Source of the DNA: Sisyra terminalis
Taxonomy: Eukaryota; Arthropoda; Insecta; Neuroptera; Sisyridae
Reading direction: 5' to 3'
Assembly: GCA_958496175.1 (NCBI GenBank)
Contig: OY292279.1
Coordinates: 10,416,001 to 10,480,000 of the forward strand
Length of the DNA: 64,000 nt
Both the position numbers and the translations under genes were made by a program. The notes under the pieces were generated by a model that was not told the DNA's origin, did not search any database, and was given only the letters and a program-made list of their open reading frames with translations. Below, one piece after another: positions 11,423 to 24,109 of the stretch (position 1 is its first letter; each line of letters begins with the position of its first letter).

Positions 11423-12250
11423 CCCCGTGGGGAGGAGGCTATCGCCCAAAAGTAATGCTGCGGCATTCACCTGGAGTCGACGGCGGTGGACTCCGCGCTT
11501 TTAGACACCGTAACACCAAAAATGCGGGACGTCGAGCTGAACGATTGTGGCCCAACGAAAAAAAACGGCGACATTCGAATAATTCGCGTGTGCCCCAACA
11601 GAATTGCCCGGTGTGGTTGAAAATCGGGAGAAAAAAAATCACAAAAATCACCCACTGATTCACCACCAAATCCGCGACTACTGCTCGCTTATGTAATTGG
11701 GAAATTGTTGGAAAAAGAGGAATAATGTGATCATCCAGCCCACCTCCATGTAGCACTCGAGCACTCGGCGTGTAACAATCGGGAAACTGGAAATGATTCG
11801 GGACACGGGAACGGTGGGAATGTTTGTTGTGTTCTCGTTGAATTGTTGTTCCTGACTTTTCAGTGTTACCGTTGTCGGCCCGTTTCGTGCGCTGGCTTCG
11901 AAAGCACTGCCTGCTGCTGCTCGCTACTGTCCTCCGGTGCGGGAATCAATACTACCGCCTCGTGTGCCGCCTCCGACGTCCCGGCGCAACGTCACGACGT
12001 CGCTGTGCCAGCACCACCAAATCCATAGTCCCATCCAAAAATATCAACCGAGAAAAAACACAACCAACCCAATCAACCCACAACCAAAACCCCAAACGTG
12101 CCACCGCACCACCGCCCCAACTAGAACCCCAACCCGAAAAAAAACCACCTCACATCCAAACCACCCCAATCAACAATCAACCCCACAAAACATTTTGACA
12201 CCCTCTCGCACATCGAGGCTTAATACAACCAAGTGAGAGAACCAATCGTA
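11423..12250 (-). promoter_or_regulatory. GC-rich leader/promoter region of slowpoke
   Basis: Immediately upstream of the slowpoke start the base composition changes from AT-rich to GC-rich with many CpGs (about 11430-12010). It then becomes strongly strand-asymmetric (about 12030-12200), where the plus strand is almost only A and C. The slowpoke sense strand is therefore G/T-rich with many GGG/GGGG runs. Open frames on both strands here have no family similarity and look like composition artefacts. Inference: 5' UTR exon(s), promoter or first-intron regulatory sequence. No TATA box or initiator was assigned. Confidence 0.5.
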
Positions 12251-12650
12251 TAGCTTGTTAGTGGGGCTTGATGCGCCCAAAATTTATTTCGTCCCGTGGT
12301 CATTGTTCTCTACCAAATGTTATGAAAAATTTTCTTCATCTCCAACAACTGTTATGCAACACAAATAAATAGAAAAGTTCACAAGTCCATTACCGACATA
12401 TCATCTATTATCTTTTTTGACAAACTCATTAAAATAATTAACATCATTAACATTTATGAACTGTATACGCCAATAATTCGTTTCGTACAAAGAACAAAGG
12501 CACCGGCCTCACGCTTTTGCCGTAACGATTCCATTTCATGCTGCAGCATATATGGTGGCGTTTATCTTTTCTAATAAACTGCAATTAGTATGGCACAAAA
12601 ATTAAAATTTAATTTTAACATAAAATTTTCTGATTGATAACTTAATCAAA
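12251..12650. other. Upstream of slowpoke, no gene seen
   Basis: AT-rich sequence returning after the GC-rich slowpoke leader. It could hold distal promoter elements; none was assigned. Confidence 0.5.
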
Positions 12651-14250
12651 AGAATTTAAACACGTTTTTATCGCAGTTAATTTAAACAATGAAAAATTTG
12701 AAAAGCATTGTCACTTTTGTGTATAGGCAACCCACATTGCATATAAGTTGCGCGGCCGTCTATGCTAATGGGTAAATAACATATATGTTAATTAGACCGG
12801 GGCCAAAAAAAATCGACTATTTTTTTTTTTTTGGAAAAGGATATCGAAAATATTGTTCAAGATGACAAAAAAAAAATATCGAGAAGGTTTGAGCCCTTAA
12901 TATTTATATTATGAAGTCTATTATCTTTAATTTTGATTTTTTATTTGTGCTTTCATTTTTGCGTCAATGCTGTCAAATTAAAATTGAGTTTTACAAAAAA
13001 ATGTTTCAATTACTTTTCTAATTGATAATTTATTTAAGGGGTTATATACAGTTAGCATTTTAAAAAAACCGATTTTTTTTATTTTTTTTTCTTAACGTCC
13101 ATACTAGGGTGTGTTTTTTTTTTTTTTCACCGGAACGATATGAATTTTTTTGTATGTATTCTTAAATGTATGAACTAGGGTGTTTTTTTTTACTTTTTTT
13201 TTTTTTTTTTGGTCCCATCGTGAAATTTTGTTGGAAATACCAAAAAAAAATTCTCTGAAAGTTTGAGCTCTTAATATTAATTTTAAGTCCTCGATCAAGA
13301 CGTGTAAAGATTTCCCATTGAAAATACACGGAAACTCGGATTTTTTATTTTTAAATTTCTATATCTCAGCGGCATTTCATGGGATCGCTTTTACCGAAGA
13401 TGGTTTTTTCTCAGAATTAAACGCTCTACAAAAGTGCCTAGCGACAAAGTCGTAACTCACACCGGTAAGGTAGTACGGGCCACTGAACCTGATTTTTCCA
13501 TAAAATTTGCGTTTTTTTGCATTTATCTCGTAAATAACAAGAGCTATGGAAAAATTATAAATGAAAAACTTGTAGAAAATTTGATTTCCTACTAAAAAGG
13601 TCTTGTAAACCAAATCGCTAAGATCAATATTAAACGAGATATTAAGCCGAGATTAACGAGATATTGATTTAAACTTTAAGTCAATGATAGGCAAAAATTT
13701 CACAGAAAAATCAATTCAAGGCTTAATATCTCGTTTAATATTGATCTTAGCGATTTGGTTTACAGGACCTTTTTTGTAGGAAATCAAATTCTTTACAAGT
13801 GTTTTTTTTATAATTTTTCCGTAGCTCAATTTTTAGATCAATAAATTTAAAAGTTTTCTCTGAAAAAATTCTGGAAAATCCGCTTTTTTCGGCCTTCTAA
13901 CTGTATATAACCCCTTAAAAGAATTCCAACACGTTTTTATCGACTTTAAAGAAAGCAGTTAATTTAAACAATGAAAATTTGAAAAGCATTGTCCCTTTTG
14001 TGTGTAGGCAACCAACATTACATATAGGTTGCGCGGCCGTCTATATTAATGGGTAAATAAAATATATGTTAATTAGACTGGGCCAAAAAAATTCGACTAT
14101 TGTTTTTTTTGAAAAGTATGTCGAAAATATTGTTCAAGATGACAAAAAAAAATATCGGGAAGGTTTGGGCCTTTTATATTATTATTTAGAGGTCTATCAT
14201 CTTTAATTTTGATTTTTTATTTGTGCTTTCATTTTTGCGTCAATGTTGTC
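12651..14250. repeat. 340-bp direct repeat flanking the 13020-13918 element
   Basis: 12651-12990 and 13920-14250 are direct copies (AACACGTTTTTATCG, GCATTGTC(A/C)CTTTTGTGT, TTGCGCGGCCGTCTAT, GGTAAATAA, TATTGTTCAAGATGAC). They bracket the inserted element exactly, indicating duplication of the host segment together with, or before, the insertion. Confidence 0.8.
13020..13918. mobile_element. 0.9-kb composite element with GGGGTTATATACAG termini
   Basis: Begins TTAAGGGGTTATATACAGTTAG and ends with its inverse (CTAACTGTATATAACCCCTTAA). Inside is one arm of the 7671-8480 hairpin family plus further inverted TATCTCGTTTAATATTGATC blocks. A partial relative lies at 40-140 (CACCGGAACGATATGAA; CTGTATATAACCCCTTAA). 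Non-coding. Confidence 0.75.
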
Positions 14251-15520
14251 AAACTATCAAGGTAAAAAAAATCATCTACACATATATTTATAGAAAATTA
14301 AATTCCCTACGAAAAACGTCTCCTTGAAAATTTTTACCAGACACGCCGTTTCCCAATAATCAAGTTTCTCATGAAGAATTTCGTTAAATTTTTTTTAACA
14401 ATATGTTCGGTCATAATATGTGCTCCTTTTATTAATGATTGTGATTCCAACGAAATTTAAAATCCACAACGTTCAGGACATGAAGATCTTTTATGGATAA
14501 TAATTAAAAATTCTAATGCAAATAATAATATTTTACTGTGCTGCACGTATTTTCAAAGCAATCAAGAAAAATGTAATTCCTCCGATGTCCAAATACAATT
14601 GTTTCAAATATTAATCGATACCTGCATCTTTACCACCACTGGATTTATTTCATACTTCCATTATCATAAACTCTCGTATCATTTATCGAAAATGCAAATT
14701 TGGATTCAGGATAAATTTATGTAATATATATGTTAATAAATCGGAAAATAAATCCTACAATTATCCTACTCATAAAATCCTACATTCGTCTCAATATCTT
14801 GAAGTTCATATTTTTTGAAGGTGTCACTTCTACAGCGTGTGAACTTCACACATGTGTTTTTTTTTTACAATTAATTAATTAATTACCCTTGATTAAATTA
14901 CTTGGTAATAATCAAAGTTCTCAATTTTGTTAGCTAAATGTATGAGACTAAAAAAAAACCTAGAACTAAAATTTTAAGGACATTTAATTGATAACTGTAA
15001 AGAAGGCTTAATGAAAAAGGAGCTACTAAATATTTACCAATTTAAACAATGAAAATTGAAAAATCATTGTAACTTTTATATAGGGCATATAGGGCAAAAG
15101 GATATAGCTAACAGTATAAAGGGAAAGATAACTGTTTTGAGCCACAACAACGAAAAAATATAATAAATCACAATACCAGATTCGGTGCAATCTAGGATTC
15201 GAACGCGTACTTAGTATCAATTGATACCCTAGAATCCAAAGCCTGTGAAAAGGGAAGAAAGAAAGAAAATGGAATAACCGAAAGCTCAAGAACAGTTACC
15301 ACGTGGCCCATACCCCTAAGCTGAAACGGCGAAAAAAAGACAGAAAAGAATTACTTTAAAAAATATGCATCTTAGCTTGACTGAAGTCTTCACAGCATCC
15401 GCTCCACAGCATCCATCTATCCAACTGGCTATCCAATGGCACTTATCACAAACCTGCAATAGAACCAATAACAATGTAGTTTTCAAAACAATGCATTGCC
15501 TATATAAATACTAGGGCTAC
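14251..15520. other. No gene seen
   Basis: AT-rich. The short minus-strand frame at 15026-15289 has no domain. ACAATTAATTAATTA...GATTAAATTACTTGGTAATA at 14865-14915 recurs at 17136-17175. Confidence 0.6.
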
Positions 15521-16584
15521 TAGGGTGTCCGTTATTTCTCAAATTGATTATTTTACAGCGATCGCCCCCTGAATTTTTAGTTTCAGATATAAAAAAAATT
15601 ATCCAATACAATTAAGCTCTTAATTTCTGGATTAAACCGTGCCGGAATCATGTTACTTTTACCATTTAAATAACATGGGATTTTTTGACTTTTTACTTTC
15701 AATTTTTTTTCTCAGAAACAAATAAATGAAAAGATTTAAGATCAAATTATTCTGACGTAAAATTTAACGCTCTACAAAAAAGGTCTCTTATAAATTTTCG
15801 ATTAAATCACTCCATTAAAAGTTATTCAACATTTAACTTGTGCCTAGTATAAATCTTGCAATATTTTCATCTTTTGGCTCATTTTTACTTTTTTTAACTA
15901 TAAAATCATTGGAAGAGAAGATAAAAATTATTATCATTAGAGTGCCAGTGATTATTTGTGTTAACTTTATGGCTTGAACAGAAAATTAAACAAAAAAAAA
16001 CATTTTTCAACAATTAAAACCGGTGACATAAGATCCGAATTCGCTATAGTTGTTAAATTCAATTTATCCAGGATAAATTTTCGTTCTTCAATCAATATTT
16101 TATACCTACGAAGTGAATATCACACTAATTAATGAGACTATCGACAAAAGTTAAATTAAAATTCGAATTTTTACCATTTCACCTGACGCCATCTATGAGA
16201 AATTTCTTAGAACTTGAAGTCAACAAATTAAATGTTGAATAAATTACAAAATACAAATTAATTCAAGTTAAATGTTGAATAACTTTTAATGGAGTGATTT
16301 AATCGAAAATTCATTAGAGACCTTTTTTATAGAACGTTAAATTTTACGTCAGAATAATGTAATTTTAAACCTTTTCATTCATTTGTTTCTGAGAAAAAAA
16401 ATTAAAAGTAAAAAGTCAAATAATCCCATGTTATTTGAATGGTAAAAGTAACATGATTCCGGCACGGTTTAATCAAGAAATTAAGAGCTTAATTGTATTG
16501 GATAATTTTTTTTTATATCTTAAACTAAAAATTCCGGGGGCGATCGCTGTAAAAAAATCAATTTGGAAAATGACGGACACCCTA
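15521..16584. mobile_element. 1.06-kb hairpin element, TAGGGTGTCCG ends
   Basis: Arms 15521-16010 and 16090-16584 are inverted copies sharing GGGTGTCCGTTATTT-type ends, GCGATCGCCCC, GTGCCGGAATCATGTTACTT and the TACAAAAAAGGTCTC box. The ends may abut a TA duplication. No open frame has family similarity. Confidence 0.83.
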
Positions 16585-18045
16585 ATAAATACATAGATAT
16601 TAAATATAAATTATTTCAATAAGCAAACTTGTAAAATAATTAGAAACTTAGGAATTTGAAAGGACGCATAAAAGTAAAGCCCCAATGCTATTCGCACTGA
16701 CGCCAACTTTCGGCATTCGATTATTTGAAAAGTTTACTTACAATTAAAGAAAATAATTAATCCAATTTATGCACCAAAGACTTAATTATCACTTTGCACA
16801 TAAATTATGAACTTAATTATCAACTATTTTAATCAATTAAATATTTTCAAACTTTATGTTATGAAACTTTTCATTGCAACTTGTTGAAAACAAAACAAAG
16901 TTTGTTTGTTGTAGTGCCACTACCGGCCAACTACCAATACCTATTTGAAATATTACTAAATTTAAAAAAGTCACTAAATTTGAAACTAGTGTGTTTCTAA
17001 AGTCTAAATAAAATTTGCCAATCCGTTTTATATTATACAAAAAATTAAGAATTAAAAGATTACAAAAAATTATTAATTTTGAACCCTTTTCTTAAACATT
17101 TCTTTGTGGCTTTAACTTCTTTGGTGGCTTTTTTACAATTAATTAATTATCCCTGATTAAATTACTTGGTAATAAACGATTTCTTTTTTGACCTTAAAAA
17201 GATTGATTAATCCAAAGTTTATAATATAGAAGTTTACAATATAGAAGTAGATTATCAGATTTACCATATAGAAATAAATTGTTGCCATTAAACACCATGT
17301 ACATATATGTGTAAATAATCCTAAATATCGACATCGTAAATATTATATTAGTATAATAGTAATTGTATAATTTATTAATCCATTTATATCTTTGTATTGA
17401 AGTTGATTTTTAATTCAAATTTTTTTAAATTTTTTCAAATATTGCATTGAATAATTTCAAAAATATATCTTTCTTTTAAATACATTTTAATTCCTTTAAT
17501 AATAGGCAAACGTTTGTAATATGTGTACATATATGTCGAAAACAGAGAACAAAAAAACAGAGAACAAATATTAAAGTAAAAATAAATTGGAATATACATC
17601 GTTACCAAATATTGACGGCTCTAAGCAGAAAATGAGCCGATTTTATTATATTAGCAATAGAATTTGAATAAATTTTTGAAAGTAAATTGTGCCATAATGG
17701 TTCAGATCCACGTTGATCAAATTTTGTTTTTTCTTATTCTTTTCGGGGAGCATATTCCAAAGTTGTCCAAAGTTTCCTAAATCCCGTTGACATTTCCTAA
17801 GAGCTCTATGTATATTTTTAAGTGGTTAGGCAACCAGCGCTACTTTCATGTATAAACGGTTAATTCTATCATCTTTAATTAAAAACTATCTTCTTATCAA
17901 TTCTACGAATTGATTTTTATTTTAAGTATAGAAAAATATAATGTAATATGAAGTATCAATTTTCTTTCCTTAAATAATTTTAATTATTGCATTAAATAAT
18001 TTCAAAAAAAATCTGTCTTTTAAATGAATTTAATTCTCATAATAA
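16585..18045. other. No gene seen
   Basis: AT-rich. 17740-17870 is another copy of the CCCTTTGACGTTTC / TAGGCAACCAG segment seen at 165-330. No coding sequence. Confidence 0.6.
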
Positions 18046-18048
18046 TAA

Positions 18049-19110
18049 CACCGGCACACAAAAAAAATAAGTGGTCTGTACTTTTGACCGGACCTACATA
18101 AATCTACGTATTTTGATCCCCTGAACACGAATCCGGGGTCGGTTTGACCCGTACACCCTCAACAATTCGAGAAAACTTTAAAAAATCGAAAAAAATTGTT
18201 AAAATCGGCAGTTTTGGTGACATAGAAATTGTTTTGAACTAAACCGAGCATGATTTTCATGTTTTGCGATCCGCTGAATACAAATTCGAAGTTTATGTAG
18301 ACCATAAGCCGTTTTTATTGTAAGAAAATTGCAAAAAACCTTTAAAAATTGTAAAAAATTGCGGTTATTGTTTCTTCGGCTATTGTTCTAAAATTCGAGA
18401 TTATATGATGAAAATAAACTTTTAAATCTCTACAAAGGATATTTTGTATATTATTCTATTTCTGGAATATGATTTTGAAGATTATTTGGCTAACCGCGAT
18501 TTTGTTATTTCTATAGATTTTTTACGATTAACAATTTTTTTTTTAATTTCGGATCAATGAACATCAAATTTATACTCAACAGATTTGCCAACATGTCAAA
18601 TTTATTATGATTTCATTAAAAATTTGATTTTTATCACAAGAACTTTGATTTTTCTGAAATTTTCAGGGTTTTTTGTTATTTACATGGATTTCTAAGAATG
18701 GCTGGACCGAATACCTTCAAGATTTATATTATGTGGATTAGAAAACATGAAAATCACGATTAATCTAGCTCCTTAGAATTTTTGTACACAATTACTGCAA
18801 TTTCTCGCAATTTTCAAAGATTTTTGGCAATTTTCTTACAATTAAAACATCTTATGATCTAAATGAACTTCGAATTTGTATTCAGCGAGTGAAAAAACAT
18901 GAAAATCATGCTCGGTTTAATTCAAAACAATTTCTATTTCACCAAAACTGCCGATTTTAACCATTTTTTTCGGTTTTTTAAAGTTTTCTCGAATTTTTGA
19001 GGGTGTACGGGTCAAACCGACTCCGGATTCGTGTTCAGGGGGTCAAAATACGTAGATTTATGTAGGTCCGGTCAAAAGTACAGACCACTTATTTTTTTTG
19101 TGTGCCGGTG
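18049..19110. mobile_element. 1.06-kb hairpin element, CACCGGCAC ends, TAA duplication
   Basis: Two long inverted arms meet near 18580. The arms share CACCGGCACACAAAAAAAAT, AAGTGGTCTGTACTTTTGAC and GGTCCGGTCAAAAGTAC-type blocks. TAA precedes and follows the element (18046-18048; 19111-19113), consistent with a PIF/Harbinger-type 3-bp duplication (inference). Non-coding. Confidence 0.85.
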
Positions 19111-19201
19111 TAATCGGCAAACGTATGTAATATATATACATATATGTCGGCAAAAATAGAAAACAAATATTGTAAACACATACATGCAAGTGAAATACAA
19201 T

Positions 19202-20070
19202 CAGTGATGGATTAACGCATAGGCCCGTGAGGCCTGGGTCTAGAGCGGCACGATTTTAAGGGCGGCAAAATTTTAAAGGCGAAGAATTCACGGACAGTTT
19301 AAATTCAAAAATTTTATTTCACTATGAATGTAGGTATAGATTATCTTTAGTAAAGTACAATAAATATTTTTTATAGAATTTACTTTCCAATTAATCACAT
19401 CACTGGTATTCCGGGGACATTAAGAACAAATTAGAAATCCTCATGATAGTATTTTATAAAAACCGTAGAACTTTGAGCTAAATTCGATTCTTTTTTGTCA
19501 AAGCATTTAAAGTCTTATGCGAACCTTGGTAGTCGAAATACGTCGTACTTATCTAAAACAATCAAGTATGCTTACGATTAAGGAGTAACCTTCGTTATGA
19601 AAGTGTTCGTATAATGAAGTAGGTCTCTTACATTATCTTCTTAAAAATTCAATATTAAAGATATCCGAAAAAATTTGGAATATATAGCATTACGGAATTT
19701 TCGATATGTGTTACCCTAAAGATGACAATGCTCTGTGCTATTTTTGAATCCCAACACCAAATTGTTCAGAAGAATGATCTTATTGCACCCTGAAAAAACG
19801 GGAAAGTTACTAACATGCAAGTGTGGGCCAAGATCTACTTAATGTCCTGGCAATATTATCTATTGAAACTGAATTAGTACGAAAAATTGATTACGATTAT
19901 ATAATTGAGGTTTTCCGCGATCCAAGACCAGAAAGAAGAAGTATAAATCATACGTGATTGTTGGAAAAAAGTTGTAAAATGTTTTATCTTGATAATCTCT
20001 TTGTTATGGAACAACAAGGGCGGCATATCGAATGAGGCCTAGGGCGGCATCAAACCTTAATCCGCAACTG
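19202..20070 (+). mobile_element. hAT transposon relic with 8-bp target duplication
   Basis: An 869-bp element with ends CAGTGATGGATTAAC and TTAATCCGCAACTG (inverted), flanked on both sides by the 8-bp duplication AATACAAT (19194-19201 and 20071-20078). CAGTG ends plus an 8-bp duplication define hAT. Near 19860-19935 the plus strand reads LAILSIETELVRKIDYDYII followed by EVF, matching the C-terminal dimerisation region of hAT/ZMYM-type transposases. The rest of the transposase is missing or decayed. Confidence 0.9.
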
Positions 20071-20078
20071 AATACAAT

Positions 20079-21259
20079 CATTGTTTCAAATTTAAACTGA
20101 ATTTAAACTATGGTTTAAACAGTCATTTTGATTTTATTCAACCAATTGCCAATTTTTATCATTTGTCTGTTGTGTTTGTATTGGGCAGAGAATATTTCAC
20201 GGGAAATTATCATACTAGTTGTGTTTTAATATGGAAATTGTTTAGACTGTAAAATTTGAAAATATTTATAATAGCTGTCATTTTTAAATTTCTAAGGCAA
20301 TCCTAACTTAGTAAGGAAGGGGTACCAATTTTATACTTTCAAATTGGAACCATATAATTTCGTAAAATTTAATAGTTGGGGATACCAATTGCATATCATC
20401 TCTGGGAGATGGAAAAAAATACTAAAGCGCCTATTATTGTATGAGGTATCATTTGATTGGTCTTTAGAAAATCATATATTAAAACTGTCAATTTTTTTTT
20501 GGCATATTCAGCAACAGTTCATGAAATTTGGCTCATAAAGGCTTAGAGAAATCCCCACCAAATAGAGGGACAAAGTTTAAAAAATTCCTTATAAGAAACC
20601 CTTACAAATATGTGATTTTCTTTTTTCAAAAAGTTCTTCTTCAACCCGTTTATATTAGTAAAGTTGCATAATGCATTGGATCAAATCTTTTGTTAAAATT
20701 ATAGTTTAAAAGGGAACATTATTTAAACAATAAAGTTTAATTTGTAAAAGTAAAATTTACGAGTGATTCCTTTTGGGCATTTATTGGGCCACTTTATCAA
20801 GACTCCAGTATGAAATGTAAGACCACTTAATCTATTTCGGGTCCCAAGTTGGCTTAAAGCCGTTTAAGAAGTATAACTTCAAAAAAATGCATTTAATAAA
20901 GATAATGATGGCGTTTTTCCCAATATTTTTTTATTAACCTTGTAACATTTTTGCGCCACTTTGACCCCTTTTCATGGTAAAATCAAGGAAAACGACCAAA
21001 AGAGACAGCAAAAAATATTACGACACAATTACGCAAAATCTTATACGTCTTCGCTTTTGTGCCAAATAATAAAATTCCACCCCTAAGTAATCCGCCTCAT
21101 AAAAGTTATTGCCCATTAAACCCTGCAGCAAAGGGATTCTTGCCCTAACGATGTTTCATCACTTTCAAGTATCAAACCTTAAAATTCATAATTTGCTTTC
21201 AGTATTTAAATATATATGTTTAATATGCCAAATATTTGCCAATAATTTTACTCCATACC
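20079..21259. other. No gene seen
   Basis: AT-rich intergenic DNA between the hAT relic and the MITE upstream of ash2. The frame at 20344-20538 lacks any domain. Confidence 0.6.
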
Positions 21260-21423
21260 AAAGTTTGTAAATTACACAGGTTGCTCCATTAGAAAAAAAA
21301 AATGACGTCATACGAAGAATTTTGAAATTGATCAGTCTGAAGATATGTACGAATTTCTTCTGGATACGTCACGTATCCATCATGTAGCCACCATGAGGTC
21401 ACCTGTGTATTTTATAAACCTTG
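21260..21423. mobile_element. TGACGTCA MITE, copy 3 (reverse orientation)
   Basis: About 164 bp with AATGACGTCATACGAAGAAT and CAGTCTGAAGATATGTACGA in reverse orientation. Ends are AAAGTTTGTAAATTACACAG and TGTGTATTTTATAAACCTTG. It lies about 400 bp upstream of ash2. Confidence 0.82.
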
Positions 21424-21816
21424 ACTCCATACGAGATTTAATATAAATGTAGGCAACCATTTGCACGTTTGTGCTATATATTTGCCTAGATTACTTCAAA
21501 TATGAGAAGCATGGAAATATTGTTAAATTTAATGCGATTATTCAATAATTATCATCAAAATTGCTACGATTTAAGAATTCTTTATTTGTATGAATTGATT
21601 TTTTTGGAAAATGATTAATTTAAGAAAGAATTCAAGCTGACTCCAGTCTCAGAATCAACTCGCATGCTAGTTACCTTGACAACCTGTGCGAGTTGGCGTC
21701 ATCGTTTATAAGTAGCGGGAAAATTTTTAAAGAAATAACAGAAAACTATCAATAAAACTCTTAAATATTCCATCGATCAATTACAGATTGTAAATCAGCA
21801 TTTCCTGCTGACGAAA

Positions 21817-24005
21817 ATGGAATCGGCGGAAAGTTCTAGCGGTGAGGAAAAGCCCAAAAACGGCGACGCCGAAAAGAAGTTGCCGACTCCAAAGCCAATG
21901 CCTTCTGGAAACGGTGACAAAAAATCGTCATCCGAACCTCCCACACAACAATCCGGCAATTGTTACTGGTGAATTTTGGCCCCGAAAAGCTTACATTTTA
22001 CTAACATTATAGTTATTCTAACCTCCACTTTTGTTTACAGTGGTAAAGAACGCAATTTAAATATAATCGAACTCCTTTGTGCCACCTGTTCACGATGGTT
22101 TCACGAATCCTGCATTGGCTATCAACTCGGCAAACTTGTACCATTCATGTCCAACTATGTATTTGTATGTAAAAACTGTTCACCGACTGGACTGGAAAGT
22201 TTCAAGAAAAATCAAGCTTGTAACATAAACTTTACGTAGTTGCCAATTATTTTCTCATTATTTTCGTTTTTTTGTAGTATTTCCGCAAATGTGTATAACG
22301 GCTTTGGCCAATTTACAGCAGGCAAGCACCAAAGAAGGTGTAAATCAAAAAATGTTTAGTAAAGACAAAGATATAATTCCATATATTGACTATCACTGGG
22401 AAAGTATGACGACAATGCCTCGTCGTGTAACTCAATCATGGCATGCAACAGTCCAAAAAGCACTTGTTAAGGACATTAATGTCTTATTTACGTACGAAGA
22501 AAGTGTAAATTCCGATCCTACAAACATCACAACCGTTAATCAAACCTTTGGATTAATTAATCTGGATCTAACATCAATAAGACCCAACTACGAGGCTATG
22601 ATTCGTGGAGGAACTTTAAAAATCACCGACGTTGGTATCCAGCACATTCCTTTACAATCGACCATGAAAGGGCGAAGCACTAAACGTAAATTCCCCAACG
22701 AATCTGGTCCTGTGACAAAAAAAGGTCGCAACGCCGACTTAAGTGCCCCTAAATTACCGAGTCATGGATACCCACTAGAGCACCCTTACAACAAAGATGG
22801 ATATCGGTATATTTTAGCCGAGCCTGACCCACACGCTCCATTTCGACAAGTCTGTCCCCTTTTTTTTATCTTACCTAGTTTTTATTATATAATTATTTTA
22901 TAGGAATTTGATGAAAGTCCTGATTGGGCTGGAAAACCCATTCCCGGTTGGTTGTACCGACCATTATGTCCTGGTGCAGTGCTTCTAGCGTTGCATGATA
23001 GGGCACCACAGTTGAAAATTTCTGAAGACCGACTCGCAGTAACTGGGGAAAAAGGTTACTGTACCGTAAGAGCTACACATTGTAAGTAATACAACCTGAA
23101 TCCCTCTTTTATCTATAACACTGTTAATTTCTCTGGTTAGGTGTAACCCGCGGTGTGTGGTACTGGGAAGCCACCATTGAAGAAATGCCCGAAGGTTCCG
23201 CCACTCGAATAGGATGGGGCCAGGAATACGCCAACTTACAAGCCCCACTCGGCTACGATAAATTCGGCTATTCGTGGCGGTCTCGTAAAGGTACTAGATT
23301 TCACGAATCGTGCGGCAAACATTACAGCCCCGGTTATGGAGAAGGTGACACAGTAGGATTCCTGATTATTCTTCCAGACTCCACTAAAGTTAAACATGTT
23401 CCTAACACTTACAAAGATCGGGTAATTCAACAAATATATCATCCTTTATAAGTAGTTTGAGAAGACTTCCTCTTTCAATAAATTCAATATCCTGCCTAAT
23501 TAAATCTTTTACCTTAATCTCAACAAAAAATAATAATATTAACATTTTATTTTAGCCTTTAGTTAAATTTAAAAGTCATTTGTATTACGAGGAAAAGGAT
23601 AATGTTTCGGAGAGTTTAAAGAATCTGAAGGCTTTAAGTGGAAGTAAAATAATGTTCTTCAAGAATGGAGTATCACAAGGAGTTGCTTTCACGGATGTTT
23701 ATGGAGGAGCCTATTATCCTTCGGTGGCTCTGTTTAAGAATTCAACCGTTTCGGTTAACTTTGGACCGAATTTTAAACATCCGCCGTCATCCAATGAATT
23801 TAAATATCGACCGGTAATTCAATTGTAAAAATTTGATTAAATTTAGCCAATTTTTTCAACGCAATTTTTCCAAATACGTCCTAATTACTATTTGTTTTAG
23901 ATGTGCGAAAAAGCTGAGGAGGCAATTAGTGATCAAAGTATTGCCGATATGTTATATCTGATCGAAAATGAAGGTAAATTGAGACTAGATACGTTTTCGG
24001 TATGA
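21817..24005 (+). CDS. ash2: Set1/Ash2 histone methyltransferase complex subunit ASH2
   Basis: Seven exons encode 574 aa: 21817-21968, 22041-22219, 22278-22849, 22904-23081, 23141-23421, 23556-23813, 23901-24005. All junctions are GT-AG and keep frame. ASH2 is a core subunit of the SET1/MLL (COMPASS) H3K4 methyltransferase complexes in the nucleus. Visible domains: an acidic low-complexity N-terminus; the atypical PHD/winged-helix module with cysteines starting at 49, 51, 64 and 67 and a WFHESC motif; the MCITALANL and [17 protein letters not shown] blocks; a basic linker; the SPRY domain (about 300-535) containing [20 protein letters not shown] and [20 protein letters not shown]; and a C-terminal helix ([14 protein letters not shown], about 551-564) matching the DPY30-binding segment. 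Length and architecture fit a complete insect ASH2. It ends about 100 bp from the tail of bolA1. Confidence 0.96.
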
Positions 24006-24109
24006 CAATAATGAAACTTTTCAGTTTTTATTGATTTAATTTTCAAAAAAATATACAAGTTTTTTACTATTATATACATAATAAATATATTTCAATGTGA
24101 ATTTACTAA

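Noticed and set aside
11121..11504. 127-codon plus-strand frame over the slowpoke exon
   Set aside because: Antisense shadow of the conserved slowpoke coding exon.
11843..12236. Plus-strand open frames in the GC- and C/A-rich block upstream of slowpoke
   Set aside because: Overlapping frames in skewed sequence give Pro/Thr/Gln-rich translations with no domain; they are antisense to the slowpoke leader.
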